DNA from: Hydrogenophaga sp.
Lineage (GTDB): Bacteria > Pseudomonadota > Gammaproteobacteria > Burkholderiales > Burkholderiaceae_C
Assembly: GCA_030682835.1 (NCBI GenBank)
Contig: JAUXNG010000045.1
Span: forward strand, 16,403-80,402
Length of the DNA: 64,000 bases
Direction: 5' to 3'
Each line of letters starts with the position of its first letter. The first letter of the stretch is position 1. The translations under genes and the position numbers were made by a program. The notes under the pieces were generated by a model. That model was not told the DNA's origin. It worked only from the letters and a program-made list of their open reading frames with translations, and made no database searches. Below are positions 25,986-35,382 of the stretch, piece by piece.

Positions 25986-26897
25986 TCACCGGGGGCTCGC
26001 CGGGTCCTGACCGGTGGAAAATGACTGGCGCAACAGCGTGCGCAACTCGCCGATTTCCAGGCGAAGCGATTGCACCTCGGCGTGCAGCTGGTGCTCGATC
26101 GAATGCCCGACCTGCTCGACCACGTCGATCGTGTCCTGGTGCTCGCTCTCACTGAATGTCTGCATGGCGTTCACGATGATCGCGATGAACAGGTTCAGCA
26201 TCGTGAACGTGGCAAACAGAATGAACGGGATGAAGAAGGCCCAGGCGTGCGGCACCACTTCCATCACCGGGCGCGAGATGCCCATCGACCAGCTTTCCAG
26301 CGTCATCACCTGGAACAGGGTGTACAGCGAGCGCGCGAGGTTGCCAAACCAGTCCGGAAAATCGGCGCCGAAGAGGTGGGTGGCGATCACCGCGAACACA
26401 TAAAACACCAGCAGCAGGACGGCTGCGATCGAGGTCAGCCCGGGCACGGCGGCGAGCAGGGCGCCCACCACACGGCGCATGGAGGGCACGATCGTGAGCA
26501 CGCGCAAGACCCGCAAGACCCGCAAGGCCCGCAACACCGCAAATGGGCCCGATGCCGGCACCAGCGCCACGGCCACCACGGCGAAGTCGAACAGGCTCCA
26601 GGGATCGCGGAAGAAGGCGAGCCGGTGCACGTAGATGCGCAGCGCCAGCTCAGCCACGAACACCGCCAGGATCGCCCGGTCCACCGCCAGGATGGCGGGC
26701 CCGACCTGCGCCATCACCGAGCCCGAGGTCTCCAGCCCCATCAACACCGCATTGATGATGATCAGCGCCAGAATGGTGTGCTGCGTCAGAGGTGTCTGCA
26801 GGAATCGGTTCACCCGCTCGCGCAGGGAAAAGGCTGGGGCGGGGAAGTAGTCGGTCATGGGTGTCGTCGTGGGCAGGTCGGTCGGCAGGCCCGGCAT
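25986..26897 (-). CDS. Bacterial voltage-gated sodium channel (NaChBac/NavAb type)
   Basis: A 303-residue, six-helix ion channel subunit. The S4 voltage sensor has Arg at every third place (LRALRVLRVLRVL, residues 122-134, then RR at 141). The pore filter is TLESWSM (199-205), the filter found in bacterial Nav channels. S6 contains FTMLNLFIAIIVNAM, and the C-terminal ~50 residues are a helical bundle (VEQVGHSIEHQLHAEVQSLRLEIGEL). Four subunits would form the channel. A second in-frame ATG at 26858 (MTDYFPAP) is an equally likely start. In bacteria such channels have been linked to motility or pH control. Confidence 0.9.
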   Translation of the reverse strand: MPGLPTDLPTTTPMTDYFPAPAFSLRERVNRFLQTPLTQHTILALIIINAVLMGLETSGSVMAQVGPAILAVDRAILAVFVAELALRIYVHRLAFFRDPWSLFDFAVVAVALVPASGPFAVLRALRVLRVLRVLTIVPSMRRVVGALLAAVPGLTSIAAVLLLVFYVFAVIATHLFGADFPDWFGNLARSLYTLFQVMTLESWSMGISRPVMEVVPHAWAFFIPFILFATFTMLNLFIAIIVNAMQTFSESEHQDTIDVVEQVGHSIEHQLHAEVQSLRLEIGELRTLLRQSFSTGQDPASPR

Positions 26898-27036
26898 TCT
26901 AGGGCCTGGCCGCCGCTAGCGCAGGGGCCAAACATGGCGCAGCGAGAGGAGCGCGCGACCTATGTAAGTGGCTCGTAAGAGCCTTTACGCACATTCGGCG
27001 GTTGATCTGACCCCCCAAACCCGAGGAGACCGCCCC

Positions 27037-29031
27037 ATGTCCACACCGTCGAATGCCATCCAGTCGACCCTGGTTGAGAACCGTGTTTTTGAACCGACGG
27101 CGGCCACCGTCCAGGCGGCCCGTATCTCGGGCATGGACGCCTACAACGCCCTGTGTGCCGAAGCCGAGAGCGACTTCGAAGGTTTCTGGGCCAAACGCGC
27201 CCGCGAGACCCTGACCTGGCACAAGCCCTTCACCAAGACCCTGGACGAGTCGAACGCGCCGTTCTACAAGTGGTTCGAAGACGGCGAACTCAACGCCTCG
27301 TACAACTGCCTGGACCGCCACATGGGCACCCCGGTGGAGAACAAGACCGCCATCATCTTCGAAGCCGACGGCGGTGAAGTGACCAAGGTGACCTACAAGG
27401 AGCTGCTGGCCAAGGTGTCGCAGTTCGCCAATGCACTGAAGGCCAGGGGCGTGAAGAAGGGTGACCGCGTCGTCATCTACATGCCCATGACCATTGAAGG
27501 CGTGGTCGCCATGCAGGCCTGCGCCCGCATCGGCGCCACCCACAGCGTGGTGTTCGGCGGCTTCTCGGCCAAGGCACTGCAGGAACGCATCCAGAACGCC
27601 AGCGCCGTGGCCGTGATCACCGCCAACTACCAGCTGCGCGGCGGCAAGGAACTGCCGCTGAAGTCCATCGTGGACGAAGGCATCGCCATGGGTGGCTGCG
27701 AGTGCGTCAAGGACGTGATCGTGTTCCAGCGCACCCCCACCGCCGTGAACATGGTGGCCGGCCGCGACAGCTTCATGCACGACGTGATGGCGGACCAGTC
27801 CGCCGACTGCCCCGCGGAAATGGTGAGCGCTGAGCACCCGCTGTTCGTGCTCTACACCTCCGGCTCCACCGGCACGCCCAAGGGCGTGCAGCACAGCACA
27901 GGCGGCTACCTGCTCTGGGCTAACCTGACGATGAACTGGACCTTCGACCTGAAGGACAACGACATCTTCTGGTGCACGGCCGACATTGGCTGGATCACCG
28001 GCCACACCTATGTCGCCTACGGCCCGCTGGCCGCTGGCGCCACCCAGATCGTGTTCGAGGGCGTGCCCACCTACCCGAACGCCGGCCGCTTCTGGCAGAT
28101 GATCGAGAAGCACAAGTGCACCGTGTTCTACACGGCGCCCACGGCCATCCGCTCGCTCATCAAGGCTGCTGAGGGCGACGAGAAAGTGCACCCGGCACGC
28201 TCCGACCTCTCCAGCCTGCGCATCCTCGGTTCAGTGGGCGAGCCGATCAACCCCGAAGCCTGGATGTGGTACTACAAGCACGTGGGCGGCGAGCGCTGCC
28301 CCATCGTGGACACTTTTTGGCAGACCGAAACCGGCGGCCACATGATCACGCCGCTGCCCGGCGCCACGCCGCTGGTGCCTGGCTCGTGCACGCTGCCGCT
28401 GCCCGGCATTGCCGCTGCCATCGTTGACGAGGCCGGCCTGGACGTACCCAACGGTTCGGGTGGCATCCTGGTCGTCAAGAAGCCCTGGCCTTCGATGATC
28501 CGCACCATCTGGGGCGACCCCGAGCGCTTCAAGAAGAGCTACTTCCCCGAAGAGCTCAAGGGCTACTACCTGGCTGGCGACGGCGCGGTTCGCAGCGAAG
28601 ACCGCGGCTACTTCCGCATCACCGGTCGCATCGACGACGTGCTGAACGTGTCGGGCCACCGCATGGGCACGATGGAGATTGAATCGGCCCTGGTGGGCAA
28701 GACCGACCTGGTGGCCGAAGCCGCTGTGGTGGGCCGCCCCGATGACCTGACCGGTGAAGCCATCGTCGCCTTCGTGGTGCTCAAGCGTTCGCGCCCCACC
28801 GGCGAAGAGGCCAAGGCCATTGCCAAGGTGCTGCGCGACTGGGTGGGCAAGGAGATCGGCCCGATCGCCAAGCCCAAGGACATCCGCTTCGGTGACAACC
28901 TGCCCAAGACCCGTTCGGGCAAGATCATGCGCCGCCTGTTGCGATCGATCGCCAAGGGCGAGGCCATCACCCAGGACACCTCCACCCTGGAGAACCCGGC
29001 CATCCTGGATCAGTTGTCAGAGAACAACTGA
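27037..29031 (+). CDS. acs: Acetyl-CoA synthetase
   Basis: A 664-residue AMP-forming enzyme that turns acetate, ATP and CoA into acetyl-CoA. Motifs seen are [12 protein letters not shown] (ATP-binding P-loop), [26 protein letters not shown] and the C-terminal [11 protein letters not shown], whose Lys is the usual acetylation target. The start at 27037 follows GAGGAGA; an in-frame ATG at 26968 has no such site. The last 40 bases of the coding region are duplicated downstream. It fits with aceA and the malonate operon as acetyl-CoA metabolism in this strain. Confidence 0.96.
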   Translation: MSTPSNAIQSTLVENRVFEPTAATVQAARISGMDAYNALCAEAESDFEGFWAKRARETLTWHKPFTKTLDESNAPFYKWFEDGELNASYNCLDRHMGTPVENKTAIIFEADGGEVTKVTYKELLAKVSQFANALKARGVKKGDRVVIYMPMTIEGVVAMQACARIGATHSVVFGGFSAKALQERIQNASAVAVITANYQLRGGKELPLKSIVDEGIAMGGCECVKDVIVFQRTPTAVNMVAGRDSFMHDVMADQSADCPAEMVSAEHPLFVLYTSGSTGTPKGVQHSTGGYLLWANLTMNWTFDLKDNDIFWCTADIGWITGHTYVAYGPLAAGATQIVFEGVPTYPNAGRFWQMIEKHKCTVFYTAPTAIRSLIKAAEGDEKVHPARSDLSSLRILGSVGEPINPEAWMWYYKHVGGERCPIVDTFWQTETGGHMITPLPGATPLVPGSCTLPLPGIAAAIVDEAGLDVPNGSGGILVVKKPWPSMIRTIWGDPERFKKSYFPEELKGYYLAGDGAVRSEDRGYFRITGRIDDVLNVSGHRMGTMEIESALVGKTDLVAEAAVVGRPDDLTGEAIVAFVVLKRSRPTGEEAKAIAKVLRDWVGKEIGPIAKPKDIRFGDNLPKTRSGKIMRRLLRSIAKGEAITQDTSTLENPAILDQLSENN

Positions 29032-29168
29032 TCCACACCCCGCGACAGCGGGGGGCGGCGCCTAGCGCCGTGGGAACGGGAACCGGGGAGCACTCATATC
29101 GCGGAGCGATGTGACGGGCTCACCAGAACCCGGCCATCCTGGATCAGTTGTCGGAGAACAACTGATCC
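28991..29168 (+). repeat. Direct duplication of the acs 3' end around a GC-rich palindromic unit
   Basis: The 44 bases 28991-29034, containing the last acs codons and stop, recur at 29125-29168 with a single A/G difference. Both copies are followed by a CCCCGC-GACA-GCGGGG hairpin. Between them lies about 90 bases of palindromic, non-coding sequence (GGCGCCTAGCGCC and CATATCGCGGAGCGATGTG). The period is 134 bases. It could be a tandem duplication or the footprint of an inserted repeat unit. Confidence 0.8.
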
Positions 29169-29192
29169 TGACCCCCGCGACAGCGGGGGTCA
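29169..29192 (+). terminator. Strong hairpin downstream of acs
   Basis: TGACCCCCGC, loop GACA, GCGGGGGTCA: a perfect 10-bp stem. It lacks a T-run of its own, but the A/T-flanked hairpin at 29198 follows 6 bases later. Confidence 0.6.
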
Positions 29193-29197
29193 GACAC

Positions 29198-29226
29198 AAA
29201 AAAGCCCGCATCGTGCGGGCTTTTTT
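29198..29226. terminator. Bidirectional terminator between acs and the cytochrome c gene
   Basis: A-tract, GCCCGCA, TCG, TGCGGGC, T-tract: a perfect symmetrical hairpin between two convergent genes that can end transcription from both. Confidence 0.88.
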
Positions 29227-29244
29227 GCGAGGAGACCAGACGGT

Positions 29245-29550
29245 TTACTTCTGGCTCATCACCCAGGCGGCCAGCTTCTTGGCGTCGGCTTCCGTCACTT
29301 GCGGATTCGCAGGCATGGGGATCGCGCCCCAGACGCCGGAGCCGCCCTTGACGATCTTGGCGGCCAGCATGTCGACGGCCTTGGCGTCGCCTGCGTATTT
29401 GGCTGCCACCGATTTGTAGGAAGGGCCCACCAGCTTCTTGTCTGCGGCATGGCAGGCCATGCAGTTTTTGCTCTTGGCCAAGGCCTCGTCAGCGATGGCA
29501 GGAGCCGAGATGGCGGCCATGGCGGCCATAATCAGGAGAGCTCGTTTCAT
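29245..29550 (-). CDS. Small periplasmic cytochrome c (c551/c8 type)
   Basis: A 101-residue protein with a cleavable signal peptide (about residues 1-20, ending ISAPAIA). The single haem site CMACH is at residues 30-34, and a likely Met ligand lies in GAIPMPANP near residue 78. Size and layout match class I cytochromes c551/c8, which carry electrons to oxidases or reductases in the periplasm. It could feed the cbb3 oxidase encoded 14 kb away, but that is inference. It converges with acs. Confidence 0.9.
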   Translation of the reverse strand: MKRALLIMAAMAAISAPAIADEALAKSKNCMACHAADKKLVGPSYKSVAAKYAGDAKAVDMLAAKIVKGGSGVWGAIPMPANPQVTEADAKKLAAWVMSQK

Positions 29551-29666
29551 GGGTGTCCTCGTGGGTTGGGGTCAGAATACCTCGCAATTTTAACGGGCAG
29601 CCCGAGCCGGATACGGTCTGTTACAGTTTCTTGCCCGGCTTTATCGAGCCTTTACCGGAGCGTGTG

Positions 29667-29906
29667 ATGTGGTTCCTGATCGCGGGCATCGGCCTGTTGC
29701 TTTTGAAGTACCTCGAGATCGGTTTCGTGGCTGCGTGGTCGTGGTGGTGGGTGCTGTCGCCGTTTGCCATGGCCGCGTTGTGGTGGGCGTGGGCTGATGC
29801 CACGGGTTTCACCAAACGCAAAGCCATGCAGCGCATGGACGAGAAAAAACAGCAGCGCATCGACCGCCAGCGCGAGGCGCTGGGCATCAAGCCCAAGCGC
29901 CGTTGA
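29667..29906 (+). CDS. Small Trp-rich membrane protein
   Basis: A 79-residue protein starting MWFLIAGIGLLLLKYLEIG, with a second membrane segment AAWSWWWVLSPFAMAALWWAWAD (eight Trp) and a basic cytoplasmic tail TGFTKRKAMQRMDEKKQQRID. This matches the small Trp-rich protein family (TIGR04438), seen mainly in Burkholderiales. Its function is unknown. The ATG at 29667 follows CCGGAG; upstream in-frame codons from 29553 lie in non-coding sequence shared with the divergent cytochrome promoter. Confidence 0.8.
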   Translation: MWFLIAGIGLLLLKYLEIGFVAAWSWWWVLSPFAMAALWWAWADATGFTKRKAMQRMDEKKQQRIDRQREALGIKPKRR

Positions 29907-29957
29907 ACGCGTCAGCCAGCGTCATGGGACCGCCGCGTGGGCGGTGCTGGCCCCCGC

Positions 29958-31661
29958 TCAGTAGTTGTCCAGCACGGCGCCCCGGCTCGCGCTCGAAGCA
30001 TTGAAGGCAAACTTCGCCTGCACACCCCGGATGTAGCGCGGGGCAGGCGCCGTCCAGGCCGCACGGCGGCGCTCGATCTCGTCAGCAGGCACGTTCAGTT
30101 CCAGTTTCAAGGCGTGCGCGTCGATGGTGATGCTGTCGCCCTCGTGCACAAAGGCAATGGTGCCCCCCACCGCGGCTTCGGGCGCCACATGGCCCACGAC
30201 CATGCCCCAGGTACCGCCTGAAAAACGGCCGTCGGTGATGAGGCCCACGCTCTCGCCCAGACCTGCGCCGATGAGCGCACCGGTGGGCGCCAGCATCTCG
30301 GGCATGCCCGGACCGCCCTTGGGTCCAAGGTAGCGCAGCACCATCACGTCACCGGCCTTGATCTTGCCGTCCAGGATGGCCTGCAGGGCCGTCTGCTCGT
30401 CGTCGAACACGCGGGCCGGGCCGGTCATCACCGGGCTCTTCAGTCCCGTGATCTTGGCCACGCAGCCCTCGGGCGACAGGTTGCCCTTGAGGATGGCCAG
30501 GTGGCCCTGCTTGTACATTGCGTTCTCGATGGTGTGGATCACGCTCTGCTCGGGCGGCGCGTCGGGCACGTCCTTCAGCACCTCGGCAATGGTCTGGCCG
30601 GTGATGGTGATGCAGTCACCGTGCAGCAGGCCGGCATTCAGCAGCAGCTTCATCACCTGGGGAATACCGCCCGCCACATGCAGGTCCACGGCGAGTGCCT
30701 TGCCGCTGGGTTTCAGGTCGCACAGCACGGGGGTGCGCTGGCGGATGCGCTCGAAGTCGTCGATGGTCCACTCCACGCCGGCGCAGTGGGCGATGGCCAG
30801 AAAGTGCAGCACCGCGTTGGTGGAGCCGCCGGTGGCCATGATGACCGCGACCGCGTTCTCGATGCTCTTGCGTGTGACGATGTCGCGCGGCTTGATGTCC
30901 TGGCGAATGGCCTCGACCAGCACGCGGGCGGATTCCCTGGCCGACTGCACTTTCTCCTCGTGCACGTTGGCCATGGTGGAGGAGTAGGACAGCGAGATGC
31001 CCAGCGCCTCAAACGCCGAGCTCATGGTGTTCGCGGTGTACATGCCGCCGCAAGAGCCCGTGCCGGGGATGGCGCGTTTCTCTATCTCCAGCAGGTCGGC
31101 GTCGCTCATGTTGCCGGCGGCGTTTTGGCCCACCGCCTCGAACACGCTGACGATGTTGAGGTCTTCACCCTTGTACTTGCCGGGCAGGATCGTGCCGCCG
31201 TACACGTAAATGGCCGGCACGTTGGCGCGCAGCATGCCCATCAGGCCCCCGGGCATGTTCTTGTCGCAGCCGCCGATGACGAGCACGCCGTCCATCCACT
31301 GGCCCTGCACGCAGGTCTCCACGCAGTCCGAAATCACCTCGCGGCTGACCAGCGAGTACTTCATGCCCTCGGTGCCCATGGCCATGCCGTCGGAAATGGT
31401 GGGTGTGCCGAACACCTGAGCGTTACCGCCGGCTTCCTCGATGCCCGCAATAGCCGCGTCGGCCAGCTTCTGCAGCCCCGAATTGCAGGGCGTGATGGTG
31501 CTGTGGCCGTTGGCCACGCCGACCATGGGTTTGACGAAGTCGCCTTCCTCGTAGCCCATGCCGTAGTACATGGAACGGTTGGGCGCGCGCGACTTGCCCT
31601 GGGTGATGTGGGCACTGCGGTGGTTGATGGGCTGGATCGGGATCGTCTTGTTGCTGGCCAT
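29958..31661 (-). CDS. ilvD: Dihydroxy-acid dehydratase, short type
   Basis: A 567-residue enzyme of valine/isoleucine/CoA biosynthesis. Probable cluster cysteines are in TPCNSG (near residue 59), [10 protein letters not shown] and [16 protein letters not shown]. The C-terminal [24 protein letters not shown] is the family signature. The first Cys is characteristic of the plant/mycobacterial type that carries an oxygen-stable [2Fe-2S] cluster. The start MASNKTIP at 31661 was chosen; longer extensions overlap the divergent gene. A second, dissimilar copy is divergently placed 166 bases away. Confidence 0.92.
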   Translation of the reverse strand: MASNKTIPIQPINHRSAHITQGKSRAPNRSMYYGMGYEEGDFVKPMVGVANGHSTITPCNSGLQKLADAAIAGIEEAGGNAQVFGTPTISDGMAMGTEGMKYSLVSREVISDCVETCVQGQWMDGVLVIGGCDKNMPGGLMGMLRANVPAIYVYGGTILPGKYKGEDLNIVSVFEAVGQNAAGNMSDADLLEIEKRAIPGTGSCGGMYTANTMSSAFEALGISLSYSSTMANVHEEKVQSARESARVLVEAIRQDIKPRDIVTRKSIENAVAVIMATGGSTNAVLHFLAIAHCAGVEWTIDDFERIRQRTPVLCDLKPSGKALAVDLHVAGGIPQVMKLLLNAGLLHGDCITITGQTIAEVLKDVPDAPPEQSVIHTIENAMYKQGHLAILKGNLSPEGCVAKITGLKSPVMTGPARVFDDEQTALQAILDGKIKAGDVMVLRYLGPKGGPGMPEMLAPTGALIGAGLGESVGLITDGRFSGGTWGMVVGHVAPEAAVGGTIAFVHEGDSITIDAHALKLELNVPADEIERRRAAWTAPAPRYIRGVQAKFAFNASSASRGAVLDNY

Positions 31662-31827
31662 GGGGTGTCTCGAAGGCTGTGGGGTGTGAAGGTGCGCTGG
31701 CGAGCCTGGGCGCTGGCCTGCACAGCTTATAGCCCAGGCGACATGCCCTCGGCTCAGTGACCCCATGCCGTCAGTGATAATTACGCGCAGCTTTTTCGCC
31801 ACCCTTGATCCTTCTGACGCCTTCACC

Positions 31828-33687
31828 ATGCCCGCATACCGTTCCAAGACCTCCACCGCCGGCCGCAACATGGCGGGTGCCCGTTCCCTCTGGCGTGCCA
31901 CCGGCATGAAGGACGGCGATTTCGAGAAGCCGATCATCGCGGTGGCCAACTCGTTCACTCAGTTCGTCCCCGGCCATGTGCACCTGAAGGACCTGGGCCA
32001 GCTGGTGGCCCGCGAGATCGAGGCCGCAGGCGGCGTGGCCAAGGAATTCAACACCATTGCGGTTGACGACGGCATCGCCATGGGCCACGACGGCATGTTG
32101 TATTCGCTGCCCAGCCGCGACCTGATCGCCGACTCGGTCGAGTACATGGTCAACGCGCACTGTGCCGATGCGCTGGTGTGCATCTCCAACTGCGACAAGA
32201 TCACCCCCGGCATGCTGATGGCCGCGATGCGCCTGAACATCCCGGTCGTGTTCGTCTCGGGCGGTCCCATGGAGGCCGGCAAGGTGCGCCTGGCCAATCC
32301 GCAGACCCAGGTCATGGAGTTCAAGAAGCTCGATCTGGTCGACGCCATGGTCATGGCCGTGGACGACAAGGTGAGCGACGCCGACCTGGCCGAAGTGGAG
32401 CGCTCGGCCTGCCCCACCTGCGGCTCCTGCTCGGGCATGTTCACGGCCAACTCCATGAACTGCCTGACCGAAGCGCTGGGCCTGTCCCTGCCCGGCAACG
32501 GCACGGTACTGGCCACGCACGCCGACCGCGAACAGCTCTTCAAGCGCGCCGGGCGCCTGGCGGTGGACCTGTGCCGCCGCTATTACGAGCAGGAAGACGA
32601 ATCGGTGCTGCCGCGCTCGATGGGTTTCAAGGCATTCGAAAACGCCATCACGCTCGACATCGCCATGGGCGGCTCGACCAACACCATCCTGCACATCCTG
32701 GCCATTGCGCAGGAAGCCGGCATTGACTTCACCATGACGGACATCGACCGCCTCTCGCGCGTCGTGCCCCAGCTGTGCAAGGTGGCGCCCAACACCAACA
32801 AGTACCACATTGAAGACGTGCACCGCGCGGGCGGCATCATGGCCATCCTGGGTGAGCTGGACCGCGCGGGCAAGCTGCACACCGACGTGCCGACCGTGCA
32901 CGCCAAGACCATGAAGGACGCGCTGGACCAGTGGGACATTGCACGCAACCCGACGGAAGCCGTGAAAACCTTCTACATGGCAGGACCTGCCGGCATTCCC
33001 ACGCAGGTCGCGTTCAGCCAGGCCACCCGCTGGCCCAGCCTGGACGTGGACCGCGCCGAAGGGTGCATCCGCTCGGGTGAACACGCCTTCTCGCAGGAGG
33101 GTGGCCTGGCGGTGCTGCGCGGCAACATTGCCCTGGACGGCTGCGTCGTCAAGACGGCAGGTGTGGACGAGTCGATCCTGGTGTTCGAAGGTTTGGCCTA
33201 TGTGACCGAGTCGCAGGACGAGGCTGTGGCCGACATCCTGGCCGACAAAGTCAAGGCGGGCGATGTGGTCGTGGTGCGCTACGAAGGCCCCAAGGGTGGA
33301 CCCGGCATGCAGGAAATGCTGTACCCGACCAGCTACATCAAGTCGAAAGGCCTCGGCAAGGCCTGCGCGCTGCTGACCGACGGGCGCTTCTCGGGTGGCA
33401 CCTCGGGCCTGTCCATCGGCCACGTATCGCCGGAAGCTGCGGCGGGTGGCGCCATCGGTCTCGTGAAGACCGGCGACCGCATCCGCATCGACATTCCCAA
33501 CCGCAGCATCAGCCTACTGGTGAGCGACGAAGAAATGGCCCGGCGCCGCGCCGAGCAGGACGCCAAGGGCTGGAAGCCCGCCCAGCCGCGCCCGCGCAAG
33601 GTGAGCGCCGCGCTCAAGGCCTATGCGCTGCTGGCCATGTCGGCCGACAAGGGCGCCGTGCGCGATCTTTCGCTGCTCGGCGACTGA
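31828..33687 (+). CDS. ilvD: Dihydroxy-acid dehydratase, long (E. coli) type
   Basis: A 619-residue paralogue very close in pattern to E. coli IlvD (616): [76 protein letters not shown]. The equivalent of the first cluster Cys of the short enzyme is absent (FVPGHVHL). The E. coli enzyme has an oxygen-labile [4Fe-4S] cluster, so this copy is probably the labile one. The start at 31828 gives the family's usual N-terminus; an earlier in-frame ATG at 31765 would add 21 atypical residues. Confidence 0.94.
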   Translation: MPAYRSKTSTAGRNMAGARSLWRATGMKDGDFEKPIIAVANSFTQFVPGHVHLKDLGQLVAREIEAAGGVAKEFNTIAVDDGIAMGHDGMLYSLPSRDLIADSVEYMVNAHCADALVCISNCDKITPGMLMAAMRLNIPVVFVSGGPMEAGKVRLANPQTQVMEFKKLDLVDAMVMAVDDKVSDADLAEVERSACPTCGSCSGMFTANSMNCLTEALGLSLPGNGTVLATHADREQLFKRAGRLAVDLCRRYYEQEDESVLPRSMGFKAFENAITLDIAMGGSTNTILHILAIAQEAGIDFTMTDIDRLSRVVPQLCKVAPNTNKYHIEDVHRAGGIMAILGELDRAGKLHTDVPTVHAKTMKDALDQWDIARNPTEAVKTFYMAGPAGIPTQVAFSQATRWPSLDVDRAEGCIRSGEHAFSQEGGLAVLRGNIALDGCVVKTAGVDESILVFEGLAYVTESQDEAVADILADKVKAGDVVVVRYEGPKGGPGMQEMLYPTSYIKSKGLGKACALLTDGRFSGGTSGLSIGHVSPEAAAGGAIGLVKTGDRIRIDIPNRSISLLVSDEEMARRRAEQDAKGWKPAQPRPRKVSAALKAYALLAMSADKGAVRDLSLLGD

Positions 33688-33760
33688 TCCATCGCGGCAG
33701 CGAGGGCAGGGCGGAGGGCGCGCGCTGCCGCCTGGCGGCGTGCGTGCACAATGACCCACC

Positions 33761-34582
33761 ATGCTGAACCATCCACAAATTGACCCTGTTGCGCTGCAGC
33801 TCGGCCCGCTCGCCATTCACTGGTATGGGCTGACGTACCTGGCCGCTTTTGGCCTCTTTCTGCTGCTCGCCAATCTGCGCCTGCGCCACGAACCCTTTGC
33901 ATCGGTGCGCCATCCACAACCCTGGACGCGACGCGATGTGGAGGACATCCTGTTCCTGGGCGTGATGGGTGTCGTGGCGGGCGGCCGGCTGGGTTACTGC
34001 CTGTTCTACAAGCCGGCTTACTACCTGGCCAACCCGCTGGAGATTTTCGCGGTCTGGCAGGGCGGCATGAGTTTTCACGGCGGCCTGCTGGGCGTGATGG
34101 TTGCGATGGTCTGGTATGCGCGCAGCCGCCAGCGCCCCTTTTTCCAGGTGATGGACTTCGTGGCGCCCTGCGTGCCCACCGGCCTGGCGGCGGGGCGCAT
34201 CGGCAACTTCATCAACGGTGAACTCTGGGGCCGCGTGGCCGACCCTTCGCTGCCCTGGGGCATGGTGTTTCGCGGCGCGGGCGACCTGCCACGCCACCCG
34301 TCGCAGCTCTACCAGTTCCTGCTGGAAGGCGTGCTGTTGTTCGTACTGCTCTGGTTGTACGCGCGCAAGCCGCGCGCCACCGGCCAGGTGTCGGCGGTGT
34401 TCCTGCTGGGCTATGGTGTCTTCCGTTTCATTGTCGAGTTCTTCCGCGAACCCGACGACCACCTCGGCCTGCTTTCTCTGGGCATGAGCATGGGCCAGTG
34501 GCTGTGCGTGCCCATGATCGTGGGGGGTGCACTGATGTGGTGGTGGTTCGGCCAGCGCGCGGCGCCCGCCCGCCCCGCGTGA
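33761..34582 (+). CDS. lgt: Prolipoprotein diacylglyceryl transferase
   Basis: A 273-residue inner-membrane enzyme that attaches diacylglycerol to the lipobox Cys of prolipoproteins. Seen are the conserved MSFHGGLLG segment, the Lgt signature [14 protein letters not shown] near residue 147, and [13 protein letters not shown]. About seven membrane segments are present. It follows the long ilvD on the same strand after 73 bases. The phage Rz1-like lipoprotein at 7.8 kb would be a substrate of this enzyme. Confidence 0.95.
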   Translation: MLNHPQIDPVALQLGPLAIHWYGLTYLAAFGLFLLLANLRLRHEPFASVRHPQPWTRRDVEDILFLGVMGVVAGGRLGYCLFYKPAYYLANPLEIFAVWQGGMSFHGGLLGVMVAMVWYARSRQRPFFQVMDFVAPCVPTGLAAGRIGNFINGELWGRVADPSLPWGMVFRGAGDLPRHPSQLYQFLLEGVLLFVLLWLYARKPRATGQVSAVFLLGYGVFRFIVEFFREPDDHLGLLSLGMSMGQWLCVPMIVGGALMWWWFGQRAAPARPA

Positions 34583-34687
34583 GGGACTGACTGCCCGCTG
34601 GAGGCTGATCCCTTTGCGGGCTGGGGCAGAGGGGTCGACTTGAGGCGAGGGTAATCACGGGTGCACGCTGTCTGTTTGGCAGTCAGA

Positions 34688-34709
34688 ATTATCTGTAATT
34701 ACAGGTAAT
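34688..34709. promoter_or_regulatory. Palindromic operator of the malonate operon regulator
   Basis: ATTAT-CTGTAATTACAG-GTAAT style palindrome: the central 12 bases (34693-34704) are perfect and the outer ATTA/TAAT arms also match, with one unpaired position per side. The TGTAATTACA core fits the T-N-G-T-N-N-N-A-C-N-A type of sites bound by FCD-type GntR regulators. It ends 4 bases before the regulator's ATG, a position suited to autorepression. Confidence 0.65.
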
Positions 34710-34713
34710 CACA

Positions 34714-35382
34714 ATGCACCCCGCGCTCAGTTCCCTGCATGAAGACGTCGCCTCCCGTTTGCGGGAGCGCATTTTTGCGGGTGAGCTGGCGCCCGGCAGC
34801 TTCCTTGACGAGCCGGCCCTCTGTGCCGAGTGGTCGATTTCCCGCACCCCGCTGCGCGAAGCGCTCAAGGTGCTGACGGCCGAAGGCTTGCTGCGCCACG
34901 AGCCCCGCCGCGGGTGTTTCGTGAGCCAGATCACCGAGCAGGATCTGGACGACATCTTTCCCGTCATTGCCTTGCTGGAAGGACGCTGCGCCTTTGAAGC
35001 CGCGCGCAATGCGACCGACGCCGACCTCGCCGCGTTGGAACAGCTGCACGACCGCTTGCAACGCAGTGCCCAGGCACGCCAGATCAACGACTACTACGAC
35101 GCCAATTTCGCCATCCACGAGGCCATCATCCTGCTGGCCAACAACCGCTGGCTGGCCCAGGTGATCGGCGACCTGCGCAAGATCGTCAAGCTCGCCCGGC
35201 TGCAGCAGCTGCACGCCCCCGGCCGGCTGGACCAGAGCCTGGCCGAGCACCTGGCCGTGTTTGCCGCGCTCAAGGCCCATGACGCCGAAGGCGCCGAGGC
35301 CGCGATGCGCACCCACCTGACCCGCCAGCGCGTGGCGCTGCGCGACCTGGCGCGTCACCAGACCTCGAGGATATCGGCATGA
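34714..35382 (+). CDS. GntR-family (FCD) regulator, probably of malonate use
   Basis: A 222-residue regulator. Residues 1-70 form the winged helix (VASRLRERIFAGELAPGSFLDEPAL, SRTPLREALKVLTAEGLLRHEPRRGCFV); residues about 80-210 are the all-helical FCD ligand-binding domain (NFAIHEAIILLANNRWL). It heads a same-strand operon with malonyl-CoA decarboxylase, whose ATG overlaps its stop, so it is probably the MatR-type regulator that senses malonate or malonyl-CoA. The palindrome just upstream is its likely operator. Confidence 0.88.
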   Translation: MHPALSSLHEDVASRLRERIFAGELAPGSFLDEPALCAEWSISRTPLREALKVLTAEGLLRHEPRRGCFVSQITEQDLDDIFPVIALLEGRCAFEAARNATDADLAALEQLHDRLQRSAQARQINDYYDANFAIHEAIILLANNRWLAQVIGDLRKIVKLARLQQLHAPGRLDQSLAEHLAVFAALKAHDAEGAEAAMRTHLTRQRVALRDLARHQTSRISA

